Made by a program: the position numbers and the translations under genes. Under the pieces are notes generated by a model that was not told the origin of the DNA, searched no databases, and worked only from the letters and a program-made list of their open reading frames with translations. 64,000 bases of DNA. Origin: Rhizobium sp. ACO-34A (GTDB taxonomy: Bacteria; Pseudomonadota; Alphaproteobacteria; Rhizobiales; Rhizobiaceae). The first letter of the stretch is position 1. Each line of letters begins with the position of its first letter. The DNA lies in contig CP021371.1 of the NCBI GenBank assembly GCA_002600635.1, forward strand, positions 189,001-253,000, given 5' to 3'. Shown here piece after piece: positions 9,540 through 17,379 of this stretch.

Positions 9540-10225
9540 GCGTCCACCTCTGCTACAGCCGTGTCGGAGACGATCCGTCCGTTGGCGAGCACGATCCGTC
9601 GGTTCAGACGCTCGACGAGCCGCGGATCGTGGGAAACGACGATCAGGGTGCGCCCCTCCGTGGATGCGAGGTCGAGCAGGAGTTCGGCCACCGCATCGCC
9701 GCTTTCGGGGTCGAGGCTGGCGGTCGGTTCGTCCGCGACGATCACGCCGGGCTGCCTCAGCAGAGCGCGGGCGACGGCAACGCGCTGCATCTCCCCGCGC
9801 GACATGGTTTCCACTGGCTGGTCGGGCCGTGAAAGCCCGACACGGCGGATAAGGTCTGCGGCTCTTGCCGCATGGTCGGTGCCTGCAGCCCGCGCCAATC
9901 GCGAGGGCAGCAATACGTTGTCGATGGCCGAAAGCCCCGGGAAGAGATGGAAATCCTGCATGACGAGACCTACATTCTGGGCGCGCCAGCGGTCACGGCC
10001 GCCTTCGGAAAGGGCCGCGAGATCGGTGCCGTTCCAGTCGATGCGTCCGTTCTGGACTCTCTCGAGCCCGGTGATGAGATTGACCAGCGTGCTCTTGCCC
10101 GAGCCCGAGGCGCCGGTGATGGCGACATGCGAACCGCCCGGGATAGCAAGAGCCTTTATGTCGAGCACGGGAGCACCGAGACCGGGATAGGAGACGCTGA
10201 CACCTTCGAGACTGAGAGAGAGCAT
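9536..10225 (-). CDS. ABC transporter ATP-binding protein (LolD/MacB class)
   Basis: 229-residue ATPase with Walker A GASGSGKSTL, Q-loop VMQDFHLFPGL, ABC signature MSRGEMQRVAVARAL, Walker B VIVADEPTASLD and the switch His in VVSHDPRL. The subfamily is that of LolD, MacB and FtsE, which partner single-TM-plus-three permeases; the permease gene follows with a 4-base overlap and the exported protein precedes it by 4 bases, so all three are one translational unit. Confidence 0.93.
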   Translation of the reverse strand: MLSLSLEGVSVSYPGLGAPVLDIKALAIPGGSHVAITGASGSGKSTLVNLITGLERVQNGRIDWNGTDLAALSEGGRDRWRAQNVGLVMQDFHLFPGLSAIDNVLLPSRLARAAGTDHAARAADLIRRVGLSRPDQPVETMSRGEMQRVAVARALLRQPGVIVADEPTASLDPESGDAVAELLLDLASTEGRTLIVVSHDPRLVERLNRRIVLANGRIVSDTAVAEVDA

Positions 10226-10229
10226 CGCG

Positions 10230-10700
10230 TCAGACCGTGCCGTAGGAGGCCTGGCGAATACGCAGCAGGCTGACGAAACCCGTTTCGGGGTCCGTCCAGG
10301 ATCCCATTTCCAGTCGGCCGGTCACTTCGATCTGGGTGCTCGGCTGCACGAAGGTCTGCTTCTCGTCGAGATAGACGACCACGATATTGTCGGGCCAGTC
10401 CGCATCGGAGGAGCAGAAGGGGCAAAGCGCCATGGGCACTTCGGTCAATACGAAGAATGTCGCCTCGGCCTTCAGGGGCGGAGCCATGAAGCCGCGCATG
10501 GCGATTTCGCGACCGTTCAGTTCCTTGACCTTGGACGAGAATTCGAGCCCGAGGACACTGACCTTGCCGTAGAGTTCGTCAAAGGTGAGATCGGCGGTTG
10601 CCGCGAAGCCTGGCCGGCTTTTGAGGCAGAGCGCGGAAAGCAGAAGGCCGCCGATGAAATGACGGCGGTCGAAGGGGGAGGATATGAAGGTTTTGGTCAT
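10230..10700 (-). CDS. Exported DUF3299-like protein
   Basis: 156 residues. N-terminus SPFDRRHFIGGLLLSALCL… ending near PGFAAT is a Tat-like signal (RR followed by a hydrophobic stretch), so a periplasmic, possibly Tat-exported, protein. The mature part is an OB-like β domain with GREIAMRGFMAPP and a conserved MALCPFCSSDADWPD segment whose two cysteines could bind metal. First gene of the ABC module; 93 bases separate it from the alkaline phosphatase upstream, a gap holding a terminator hairpin and a GGAGA ribosome site but no obvious promoter. Family assignment is from memory of the CPFC pattern; function unknown. Confidence 0.75.
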   Translation of the reverse strand: MTKTFISSPFDRRHFIGGLLLSALCLKSRPGFAATADLTFDELYGKVSVLGLEFSSKVKELNGREIAMRGFMAPPLKAEATFFVLTEVPMALCPFCSSDADWPDNIVVVYLDEKQTFVQPSTQIEVTGRLEMGSWTDPETGFVSLLRIRQASYGTV

Positions 10701-10752
10701 GAAAGGTCTCCCGCGGTTGCGCCTCCTGGCGGCTCCCGCATGAAACGGAAAT

Positions 10753-10778
10753 GGCCCGGGCGTCTTTACGCCCGGACC
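10753..10778 (-). terminator. Hairpin after the alkaline phosphatase gene
   Basis: Stem of 10 positions with one mismatch (GGCCCGGGCG / CGCCCGGACC) around a 6-base loop, 16 bases after the phosphatase stop on the minus strand. The following bases are only moderately T-rich (ATTTCCGTTT), so termination may be partial and allow read-through into the ABC module. Confidence 0.55.
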
Positions 10779-10793
10779 GGTATTGTCGAAAGA

Positions 10794-12548
10794 TTACTGC
10801 GTCTGCTTTGCGCCGAGCGCCATGGCGTCGGCCAGAACACGGTAGACGTCACTCTGTTCCATGTAGCCACGGAAACCTTCGGCACCCGGGCCGGTTGCCT
10901 GCAGAACGACGTCGTCGACGGCGTGAACGCCCGAATCGCCGTCCTTCGGAATATTACCCTGCACGAAGACCGCGCCGGGGACATCCTTATAGGCTTCGTT
11001 GGCGATGTATTCCTTGTTCTCGTTCTGGATGGCCGGAACGAACGGGCCGTCGAGCTTCGGACGGAAGGTTTCGTAGTGGTCCGGGCCATTGTTGGCGGCG
11101 AGGAACAGGCGGCGCGAAACGTCTACGCGATCAGGATAGCCGTCGCCGTCCTTGTCCTCGTAGTTCGGGAAGCCGGCGTCGTCATAGGTGCCGACCTTCT
11201 CGCGCATTTCCGTACCTTCCTTCTCGTCATCGACGGTGCCGATGATCGAGACGCCATGGGTGTGGTCGCCGGTGACGATGATCAGGGTGTCGGGGTTCTT
11301 CTCGGCGAATTCGCGGGCAACGCCCACGGCCTTGTCGAACTCGATGGTGTCGACCACGGCGCGGTCCCAGTCGAGCGGGTGGCTCATCTTGTCGACCGAA
11401 GCGCCTTCGACCATCAGGAAAAAGCCGTCCGGGTTCTTGGAAAGCTCGCCAAGCGCTGCCTTCGTCATGTCGACGAGGCCCGGCTGGTTCGGGAACTTTT
11501 CGACCGTGCCCTTCTTCAGGAATTCGCGGTCGAGCGTCACGTCCATGTTGCCGGTGTGGAACAGGCCGAGGATCTTGCCGGTATTGGTGCCGGCAGCGGC
11601 GGCAAGCTCGGTCTTGTCGGTTGCGAGCGTATAGCCGGCTTCCTTGAACAGCGCGATGTAGTCCTTGTCGTCCTTGCGCTTGGAGCCTGGGACGTCCTTG
11701 GAGAGGAAGTAGGCAGAGCCGCCGCCGAGAACGACGTCAGGCTTCAGGCCATAGAACATGCCGACGATATCGGCCTTGTCGCCGCGGCTGCGGGTATGGG
11801 AAACGAGGGCGGCCGGCGTTGCATCTTCGATTTCGGCGGTGGAGACGATGCCGATCGACTTCTTCGTCTGGCGATGCAGGGCTTCGGCCACGGTCTCGAC
11901 CTTCGGGTCGTCCTGGCTGGCCGGCGTGCGGTCGGCATAGACGCCGAGCGCGTTGACGCGCGACTTGTGGCCGGTCATGTAGGCCGACATGGTATTGGCG
12001 CTGTCGGTCGCGATCGAATGGGTAGAGGACGTGCCGATGAAGGCGACCGGCGGAACGTCGTCCATGGCGAGGCGGCCGTCGGCCTTGCCCTCGGTCATGC
12101 CCTTGGACATGATGCGGGCGGCGGTGCGGTGCGCGACGGAAAGACCGTCGGCGATCAGGAAGATCACGTTCTTGGCAACCGGCTTTTCAGCGGTGGCATA
12201 GACGTCCCAGTTGACCGACTTCGTCTCGTCGCCGGCCGTGACTTCAACCTTGTAGGCGCCGGCCGGCAGCGAAACGCCGCGCAGGATCAGCGCGGAGCCG
12301 AGGACCTTGTCCTCCTTACCCTTTTCTTCGGCCACGAATTCGGCCTCGGAGCCGAGCACCGACTTGTAGTCCTGGCCGTTGACGGTGATCTTCACGTCTT
12401 CCGGCTTCACGACGTTCTTCAGCTCGACCTTGAAGTCGAACGGCGAACCCGAAAGGATGGTGGCCCGGTCGAGCGGATAGACGGTGGCGGCATTGGCGGC
12501 ACCGGCGAGCATCGTGGATGCCACGAGGGCTGTAAAGATCGTGCGCAT
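10794..12548 (-). CDS. Alkaline phosphatase (PhoA family)
   Basis: Exported phosphomonoesterase, 584 residues, longer than E. coli PhoA because of an extra N-terminal β-rich domain (about 21-120). Signal peptide 1-20 (MRTIFTALVASTMLAGAANA). Catalytic domain: first metal ligand in NVIFLIADGLS (D134), nucleophile in IATDSANTMSAYMTG (S183), the TSSTHS block, the MVEGASVDKMSH Mg/Zn ligand block and the TGDHTHG zinc-ligand block. It releases phosphate from organic esters in the periplasm. Preceded by a PhoB-box-like promoter (12591-12624), so phosphate starvation control is likely. Zinc dependence makes its neighbourhood with a His-rich ABC module suggestive. Confidence 0.92.
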   Translation of the reverse strand: MRTIFTALVASTMLAGAANAATVYPLDRATILSGSPFDFKVELKNVVKPEDVKITVNGQDYKSVLGSEAEFVAEEKGKEDKVLGSALILRGVSLPAGAYKVEVTAGDETKSVNWDVYATAEKPVAKNVIFLIADGLSVAHRTAARIMSKGMTEGKADGRLAMDDVPPVAFIGTSSTHSIATDSANTMSAYMTGHKSRVNALGVYADRTPASQDDPKVETVAEALHRQTKKSIGIVSTAEIEDATPAALVSHTRSRGDKADIVGMFYGLKPDVVLGGGSAYFLSKDVPGSKRKDDKDYIALFKEAGYTLATDKTELAAAAGTNTGKILGLFHTGNMDVTLDREFLKKGTVEKFPNQPGLVDMTKAALGELSKNPDGFFLMVEGASVDKMSHPLDWDRAVVDTIEFDKAVGVAREFAEKNPDTLIIVTGDHTHGVSIIGTVDDEKEGTEMREKVGTYDDAGFPNYEDKDGDGYPDRVDVSRRLFLAANNGPDHYETFRPKLDGPFVPAIQNENKEYIANEAYKDVPGAVFVQGNIPKDGDSGVHAVDDVVLQATGPGAEGFRGYMEQSDVYRVLADAMALGAKQTQ

Positions 12549-12590
12549 GGGTTTTTCCTCGCAAAATGTTCAATTGGAAAAGGCAGGCCT

Positions 12591-12624
12591 GCTATAGTCG
12601 CCCTGGATGACACTTGGATGACGT
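12591..12624 (-). promoter_or_regulatory. PhoB box plus -10 element for the alkaline phosphatase gene
   Basis: Read on the minus strand: ACGTCAT, four bases (CCAA), GTGTCAT, then 10 bases, then TATAGC. The paired 7-mers on an 11-base period match the Pho box consensus CTGTCAT-N4-CTGTCAT at 5 of 7 and 6 of 7 positions, and the 10-base distance to the -10 is what PhoB-activated promoters lacking a -35 show. The start of transcription would be near 12584, about 36 bases before the ATG, with AGGAAA as ribosome site. Confidence 0.65.
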
Positions 12625-12703
12625 GGCCGGATCCAAGGCTTCGCCTTGCCGTTGCGGGGTCTGCGGGCTGCTGGAAACTTCCTGAACAAGCGGCAAGGGG
12701 CGC

Positions 12704-13228
12704 TCAGGCCCCGGCATTTCCTTCGCGGTTCAAATTCCCCTTGCGAGCAAAGTGGGAGAAATCCTCGCCCTTGATCATGTGGATCTGTTCGTCGCGCGAA
12801 TGGGTGATCCCCAGACGCTCGTAGAATCCTTGAGCCTGCGTGTTGCCGGTATCGACCGAAAGACGCAGGTATCGGGCGCCCTTTTCGAGGCCGCGGACTG
12901 CTGCCGCCTGCAGGAGCCGTTCGCCGATCCGCATGCCGCGAAAGATCTCTTCGACATAGAGATCCTGCACATAGATCCCCGGCTCGCCCCGAAACGTCGA
13001 AAAGCTCTCGAATGTCAGGCACATGCCGGCAAAGCGACCGTCGACCTCGGCAATCAGGCCATCGAAGGCCGGCCGTTCGCCGAAGCCGTGAAGAAGCAGG
13101 TCGGCCGGCGTGCTGAGAACCTTGTGCTGGCTGCCGACATGACCGGCGAGTGCCAGAATGCCGGAATGAAGCAGATCGACGTCCTCGGGGCGCGCATCGC
13201 GTATGCTGACGGATCTGTGGTCGGGCAT
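12704..13228 (-). CDS. GNAT family N-acetyltransferase
   Basis: 174-residue acetyltransferase of unknown substrate. The GNAT fold is visible: β1 SVSIRDARPEDVDLL, β4 IYVQDLYVEEIFRG, the acetyl-CoA loop GMRIGERLL and the C-terminal NTQAQGFYERLGI. The start at 13228 (MPDHRSV…) is chosen because the domain begins there; the frame stays open for about 50 more codons upstream into the terminator of the neighbouring sRNA, which is unlikely to be coding. Monocistronic by position, upstream of the phosphatase. Confidence 0.82.
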   Translation of the reverse strand: MPDHRSVSIRDARPEDVDLLHSGILALAGHVGSQHKVLSTPADLLLHGFGERPAFDGLIAEVDGRFAGMCLTFESFSTFRGEPGIYVQDLYVEEIFRGMRIGERLLQAAAVRGLEKGARYLRLSVDTGNTQAQGFYERLGITHSRDEQIHMIKGEDFSHFARKGNLNREGNAGA

Positions 13229-13321
13229 GGTCGTTTCTCGGGTGAAGATGCGTCGGAACATCCACCAGCCGGGATCATTTTTCAAATGGAAGGTTGGAAG
13301 GCAGATCGGGAAGAGGCCCAA

Positions 13322-13446
13322 AACGAAAAGAGCCCGGCGCGGGAGGAGGTGCGCCAGGCTCTTGAACTTGATCGGCAATTGGGAGGAGGAGGAGTATTGC
13401 CGATCCTATCTCGCGGCGCTGGGAGGAGGAGTGCGCCGCTTCGATG
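13322..13446 (-). ncRNA. αr14-family (NfeR1-like) trans-acting sRNA with three anti-SD loops
   Basis: About 125 nt on the minus strand, made of three consecutive hairpins: 13413-13439 (7-bp stem), 13371-13404 (9-bp stem) and 13328-13363 (13-bp stem with one G-U), the last followed by TTTTCGTTTT as an intrinsic terminator. Every loop carries the same unpaired CUCCUCC/CCUCCUCCC motif, complementary to Shine-Dalgarno sequences. This architecture and length match the αr14 family of α-proteobacterial sRNAs (Smr14C2/NfeR1 of Sinorhizobium meliloti; also called cuckoo RNAs), which repress many mRNAs, often transporters, by blocking ribosome sites. The 5' end is estimated from the -10 box; the three-hairpin pattern is seen directly, the family name is recognition. 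Confidence 0.85.
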
Positions 13447-13452
13447 ATTTGA

Positions 13453-13516
13453 ATATAGTCATATCGCTTTGAATGAATAGTCCCGTTGCTGCAATGCACC
13501 GATGCATTTAATGCAT
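13453..13516 (-). promoter_or_regulatory. Promoter and upstream palindromes of the αr14-like sRNA
   Basis: A CTATAT -10 box (13453-13458, minus strand) lies 7 bases before the inferred sRNA start; no good -35 is seen. Further upstream are two TGCA-rich palindromes, TGCAATGCA (13490-13498) and the 15-base ATGCATTTAATGCAT (13502-13516), at about -44 and -56 to -70, a location expected for an activator. The regulator is unknown; LysR-type control of NfeR1 is known in S. meliloti. Confidence 0.5.
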
Positions 13517-13698
13517 AGCTATCTGTTGCAAAGTTGAACCGGAGCGCTTTGGATGGGCCGATTAAGCGGGTTCATATCCGACGAAAGTCAAAATTGCCGC
13601 ATCTGGAGGCAATGCTGACTTGAAAATGGTCAATTGGACGCCTGAAACGCATGAATCGGCGAAAGAGCTGCGAGCCGGGCCAAGCGGATAACCGCCCG

Positions 13699-14448
13699 TC
13701 ATTTTTCCCTGTGAACCTGAAAACCCGCCCATGACTGGCTGACGGGCATGATTTCCAGGCTGTTGATGTTGATATGCACGGGCTGGGAGGCGACCCAGTG
13801 GATAGTGTTGGCGATATCTTCGGGCTGGATCGCATGCGCGCCGCCATAGAGCGCATCATAGGCATCCTGGTTTCCGCCTGTTCTGACCAGCGTGAATTCG
13901 CTTTCGCAGAGGCCGGGTTCGATCGAGGTGACTCGAACGCCCTTGCCATGCAGGTCGGAACGAAGGCCGAGCGAGAACTGGCGCAGGAAGGCCTTGGTGC
14001 CCGCATAGACATTGCCGCCGGAATAGGGCCAGTGGGCAGCGACCGAAGAGAGGTTGACGATCATGCCGCGTCGCTCGATCAGCGTCGGCAGCAGGTGATG
14101 GGTGATCGCCAGGAGACCGGTGATGTTGGTGTTCACCATCGTCTTCCAGTCGGCCAGCGGAACCTGCGGCGCAGGTGCTGTGCCGAGCGCAAGCCCGGCA
14201 TTGTTGACGAGGACATCGATACCCGCAAAGGCTTCCGGCAGGCCGGTGAGCGCGTCGCGCATGCCATCCTCATCCGTGATGTCGAAGGCGAGGCCATGAA
14301 ATGCGCCGCCCAGTTCGGCGGCGAGTTCGTCCAGCCGCGCTTGACGCCGACCGGTGCCGACGACCTTCCAGCCCTCGGCGACGAAGCGCCGTGCCGTTGC
14401 CGCGCCGAAGCCGGCGGTTGCGCCGGTGATCAGGATTGTGCCGCTCAT
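13699..14448 (-). CDS. Short-chain dehydrogenase/reductase (YdfG-like 3-hydroxy acid dehydrogenase)
   Basis: 249-residue classical SDR. Cofactor motif TGATAGFGAA, NADP-type Arg after β2 (GTGRRQARL), NNAG motif, catalytic Ser in NLSSVAAHW, YAGTKAF (Tyr-x3-Lys) and the PGLCESEF segment after β6. The sequence resembles E. coli YdfG, which oxidises L-allo-threonine, serine and 3-hydroxypropionate; the true substrate is not determinable here. Separated from the sRNA by about 180 bases that hold nothing I can name. Confidence 0.88.
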   Translation of the reverse strand: MSGTILITGATAGFGAATARRFVAEGWKVVGTGRRQARLDELAAELGGAFHGLAFDITDEDGMRDALTGLPEAFAGIDVLVNNAGLALGTAPAPQVPLADWKTMVNTNITGLLAITHHLLPTLIERRGMIVNLSSVAAHWPYSGGNVYAGTKAFLRQFSLGLRSDLHGKGVRVTSIEPGLCESEFTLVRTGGNQDAYDALYGGAHAIQPEDIANTIHWVASQPVHININSLEIMPVSQSWAGFQVHREK

Positions 14449-14642
14449 GTCCCGTGTCCTCTTGTCGAGATTGCTGTCTCCTCAGGTTTTAGGGCACTGG
14501 CCGCCTCAGGCAAGCGTGCGTAGGTTCCTCAAGAGAATGCGACCGTGCTTTTTCATTTGCGTGTTGCCGGATGACGGGAAAATCTGGGTGTCTGGCGCGC
14601 CGAATCGAATGCGCGCTACAAGAAAATTCCGGAGGGCCGCTC

Positions 14643-16163
14643 ATGAAGCCGAACATACTTTTGATTACGGCCGACCAGTGGCGCGGCGATTGCCTGTCCG
14701 CGGTCGGACATCCTGTGGTCAGGACGCCGAATATTGATGCGTTGGCGGGAGAGGGTGTGCTTTTCCGTCGTCACTATGCCGGTGCCGCACCTTGTTCGCC
14801 GGCTCGAGCCTCGCTCTACACAGGGCTTTACCAGATGAACCATCGGGTCTGCCGCAACGGTTCGCCGCTCGATGCCCGCTTCGACACCATCGCGCTTGCC
14901 GCCCGGCGGGCAGGTTATGACCCGGCGGTCTTCGGCTATACCGATGTTTCCCCGGATCCGCGGCCGCTCGATCCCAACGATCCGGTGCTGACCTCCTATG
15001 AAGGCATTCTTCCCGGCTTCACCGTCGGTCAGATCCTGCTGGAGCACGAGCGCCACTGGCTGGGCTGGTTGCGGGCGAAAGGACATACCGATGCCGTCGA
15101 TCGCAGTGTCCACCGGACCGCTTCGCCGGGTGATAACCGGGTGGGCAACGATCCTCCTCGCTATTCGAAGGACGAAACCCAGACGGCCTTCCTCGCGGAA
15201 GCCTTCCTGAACTGGCGCGAGACGCAGGATCGTCCCTGGTTTGCCCATGTCTCCTTCCTTCGCCCGCATCCACCCTTCTGTGTGCCTGAGCCCTACAACA
15301 GCATGTTTGCAAGCGGCGAAGGGCCGGCTTATGCCCGCGCCGATAGTCGCGCCGAAGAGGCGGCAATCCATCCGTTCGTTCGTCATGCGATGGACGGTTT
15401 GCACAAATCGAGCTTCATTCACGGCGCGACGGGGCCTTTGAGCGAATGGCGAGAAGAGGATTTCGATCGCATCAGGGCGATCTATTTCGGCATGGTCGCC
15501 GAGGTCGATTCCCAGATCGGGCGTATTTTCGATGCACTGCGTGCCCGCGGAGACTGGGAGAACACCATCGTGATCTTCACCTCAGACCACGGTGAGATGA
15601 TGGGCGACCATTGGGTGCTGGGCAAGGGTGGCTATCACGACGGCAGCTACCATATCCCGCTGGTGATCCGGGACCCCGTGGCAACCGCGTCAGCAGGAAA
15701 GCAGATCGAGGCCTTTACCGCCGCAGCCGACATCATGCCGACGCTCTGCGAGCGGCTCGGCATCGTTGCCCGTAATCATCAGGATGGCGCATCCCTCATG
15801 CCGTTCATGCGCGGTGACCAGCCAGGCCGCTGGCGGGACGCAGCCTTCTTCGAATTCGATTTCCGCGAGGTGGCAACGGGTGCCGCCGAAAAGCATTTCG
15901 ATCTGCCGTCGAACCTCTGCAATCTCGCGGTCATCCGTGACGAGGCTTTCAAATATGTGCATTTTGCCGGTCTGCCGCCGCTGCTGTTTGATCTCCAAAG
16001 GGATCCGATGGAGCTGCACGATGTTGCCGGGGAGCCGGATTATGCCGGAACCCGGCTACGCTATGCGGAGAAGCTGCTGACATTGCGCGCCGCACATCTG
16101 GACCAGACACTTGCCTATACGGAGCTGACGGAGGCCGGCCCCGTCAGCCAGCCGAGGCGCTGA
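14643..16163 (+). CDS. Sulfatase-superfamily hydrolase, phosphonate monoester hydrolase-like
   Basis: 506-residue alkaline-phosphatase-superfamily hydrolase. ATG 14643 follows GGAGGG; the frame upstream is open but non-coding in appearance. The metal-site start is MKPNILLITADQWRGD, and Cys51 lies in APCSPARASLYTG, the C-x-P-x-R motif that is converted to formylglycine by a maturation enzyme. GLYQMNHRVCRNGSPLDAR and the later IVIFTSDHGEMMGDH closely resemble the phosphonate monoester hydrolase/arylsulfatase of Rhizobium leguminosarum, a promiscuous phosphodiester, phosphonate ester and sulfate ester hydrolase. No signal peptide, so cytoplasmic. No Pho box was found in front. Confidence 0.85.
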   Translation: MKPNILLITADQWRGDCLSAVGHPVVRTPNIDALAGEGVLFRRHYAGAAPCSPARASLYTGLYQMNHRVCRNGSPLDARFDTIALAARRAGYDPAVFGYTDVSPDPRPLDPNDPVLTSYEGILPGFTVGQILLEHERHWLGWLRAKGHTDAVDRSVHRTASPGDNRVGNDPPRYSKDETQTAFLAEAFLNWRETQDRPWFAHVSFLRPHPPFCVPEPYNSMFASGEGPAYARADSRAEEAAIHPFVRHAMDGLHKSSFIHGATGPLSEWREEDFDRIRAIYFGMVAEVDSQIGRIFDALRARGDWENTIVIFTSDHGEMMGDHWVLGKGGYHDGSYHIPLVIRDPVATASAGKQIEAFTAAADIMPTLCERLGIVARNHQDGASLMPFMRGDQPGRWRDAAFFEFDFREVATGAAEKHFDLPSNLCNLAVIRDEAFKYVHFAGLPPLLFDLQRDPMELHDVAGEPDYAGTRLRYAEKLLTLRAAHLDQTLAYTELTEAGPVSQPRR

Positions 16164-16219
16164 CGGTTTCGAAAACGGTAGTGCTCCCATCCGCTATGGT
16201 TTATAGCCGGACCAACGAC

Positions 16220-16322
16220 ATAGAGCATCTCAGGCGAAACGGAGTCGCTTCTGATACTCTATCTCGTTGTTTGCAAGCAATTCCGGACGCAAAACCGGTT
16301 CCCGCTTTTGCTGGAATTGCTC
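16220..16322. repeat. Composite rhizobial intergenic palindromic repeat
   Basis: Two adjoining imperfect palindromes between the hydrolase and RNase D genes. The second (16276-16321) begins AGCAATTCC, ends GGAATTGCT and has inner arms GCAAAA/TTTTGC. The first (about 16220-16262) begins AGAGCATCTCAGG and ends with a TACTCTA arm. The same bipartite sequence is familiar from intergenic regions across Rhizobiaceae, where it is dispersed in many copies. It occurs once in this window. Confidence 0.65.
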
Positions 16323-16345
16323 CATCCGCGATATGGAGAGCATGA

Positions 16346-16972
16346 ATGGCCGCGACGATTCGCTATCACGAGGGTGACATTTCCGCGGCAGACGCCGCCC
16401 GTTACACGGGCGCGATCGCGATCGATACCGAGACGCTTGGCCTCGTCCCGAGGCGCGACCGGCTCTGCGTCGTGCAGCTTTCCTCGGGCGATGGCACCGC
16501 CGATGTCATCCGGATCGCCGCTGGCCAGAAAGAGGCTCCGAACCTCGTGGCGATGCTGGCCGATCCCGCGCGTCAGAAGATTTTCCATTACGGCCGCTTC
16601 GATATCGCCGTGCTGTTTCACACGTTCGGCGTCACCACCACGCCGGTTTTCTGTACCAAGATTGCCTCTCGCCTCAGCCGTACCTACACGGATCGTCATG
16701 GCCTGAAGGACAATCTGAAGGAGATGCTGGAAGTCGATATCTCCAAGGCCCAGCAATCCTCGGATTGGGCGGCGGAAACGCTCTCCCCGGCGCAGCTCGA
16801 ATATGCGGCATCCGACGTTCTTTACCTGCATGCCCTGCGCGACAAGCTGACCGCGCGCTTGATACGCGATGGCCGGATGGCTCATGCCGAAGCCTGTTTC
16901 GAGTTTCTGCCGACCCGCGCCAAGCTCGATCTGCTCGGCTGGGAAGAAACCGATATTTTCGCCCATAGCTGA
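16346..16972 (+). CDS. RNase D-type 3'-5' exonuclease
   Basis: 208 residues with only the DnaQ-like catalytic domain: Exo I AIDTETLGL (Asp, Glu), Exo II FHYGRFDIAVLF (Asp) and Exo III YAASDVLYL (Tyr, Asp). The HRDC domains of full-length RNase D are absent, so this is the short α-proteobacterial form probably acting in RNA 3'-end trimming. ATG 16346 follows GGAGAG. Convergent with the next small gene. Confidence 0.88.
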   Translation: MAATIRYHEGDISAADAARYTGAIAIDTETLGLVPRRDRLCVVQLSSGDGTADVIRIAAGQKEAPNLVAMLADPARQKIFHYGRFDIAVLFHTFGVTTTPVFCTKIASRLSRTYTDRHGLKDNLKEMLEVDISKAQQSSDWAAETLSPAQLEYAASDVLYLHALRDKLTARLIRDGRMAHAEACFEFLPTRAKLDLLGWEETDIFAHS

Positions 16973-17028
16973 CGATTTCCGCGAGGCCATTGCCAGTTCT
17001 TCGCCTTCACTGAAAAGCGTCTGGCGGA

Positions 17029-17379
17029 TCAGGCATCATCGGTTTCGGTGCTTTCCGGCTTTCTGCGCACGCCGACACGGATAAGAACTTCCCGGGGTAT
17101 CCCGTAACGGCGCACGGCATCCGCCTGGCTGCGAAAGCCCGAAATTTCTCTCTGGATGAAGAAGGCCCAGACCAGTTCGGCGGCCTCGTCGATGAGCTTT
17201 TCCAAGGCGTCGGGCGGTGCCTCCGCCGTCTGCGCTGCCGCGAGAGCTTCAAGTGCCGTCTCGACTTTCCTGCCGATCCGGCCGAGCGCATCGGCCTTTT
17301 CAGCCGCAAGCTCATAATCCAGCGCCGACAGCACTCCGGCTCCGGTGGAAGAGAAAAGAGAGGGCGGACGAAAACTCAT
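17029..17379 (-). CDS. Small conserved protein, DUF6665-like
   Basis: 116 residues from ATG 17379 (MSFRPPSLFSSTG…). Predominantly helical: a middle stretch EKADALGRIGRKVETALEALAAAQ, then LVWAFFIQREISGFRSQADAVRRYGIPREVLIRVGV. No signal peptide, no membrane segment, no catalytic motif. The frame is open for 30 codons upstream but a GAGG ribosome site fits only this start. The family name is tentative; function unknown. Confidence 0.7.
   Translation of the reverse strand: MSFRPPSLFSSTGAGVLSALDYELAAEKADALGRIGRKVETALEALAAAQTAEAPPDALEKLIDEAAELVWAFFIQREISGFRSQADAVRRYGIPREVLIRVGVRRKPESTETDDA

Noticed and set aside
10659..12824. Very long open frame on the plus strand opposite the alkaline phosphatase
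   Set aside because: It is the antisense of a gene with clear catalytic motifs; the length comes from GC-rich codon bias, and the translation has no domain.
13381..13440. GGGAGGAGGA direct repeats as a possible minisatellite
   Set aside because: The repeats are the conserved loops of the sRNA hairpins, not a tandem array.
13275..13499. 74-codon minus-strand frame over the sRNA locus
   Set aside because: The region is better explained by three hairpins and a terminator; no ribosome site, and the frame crosses the terminator.
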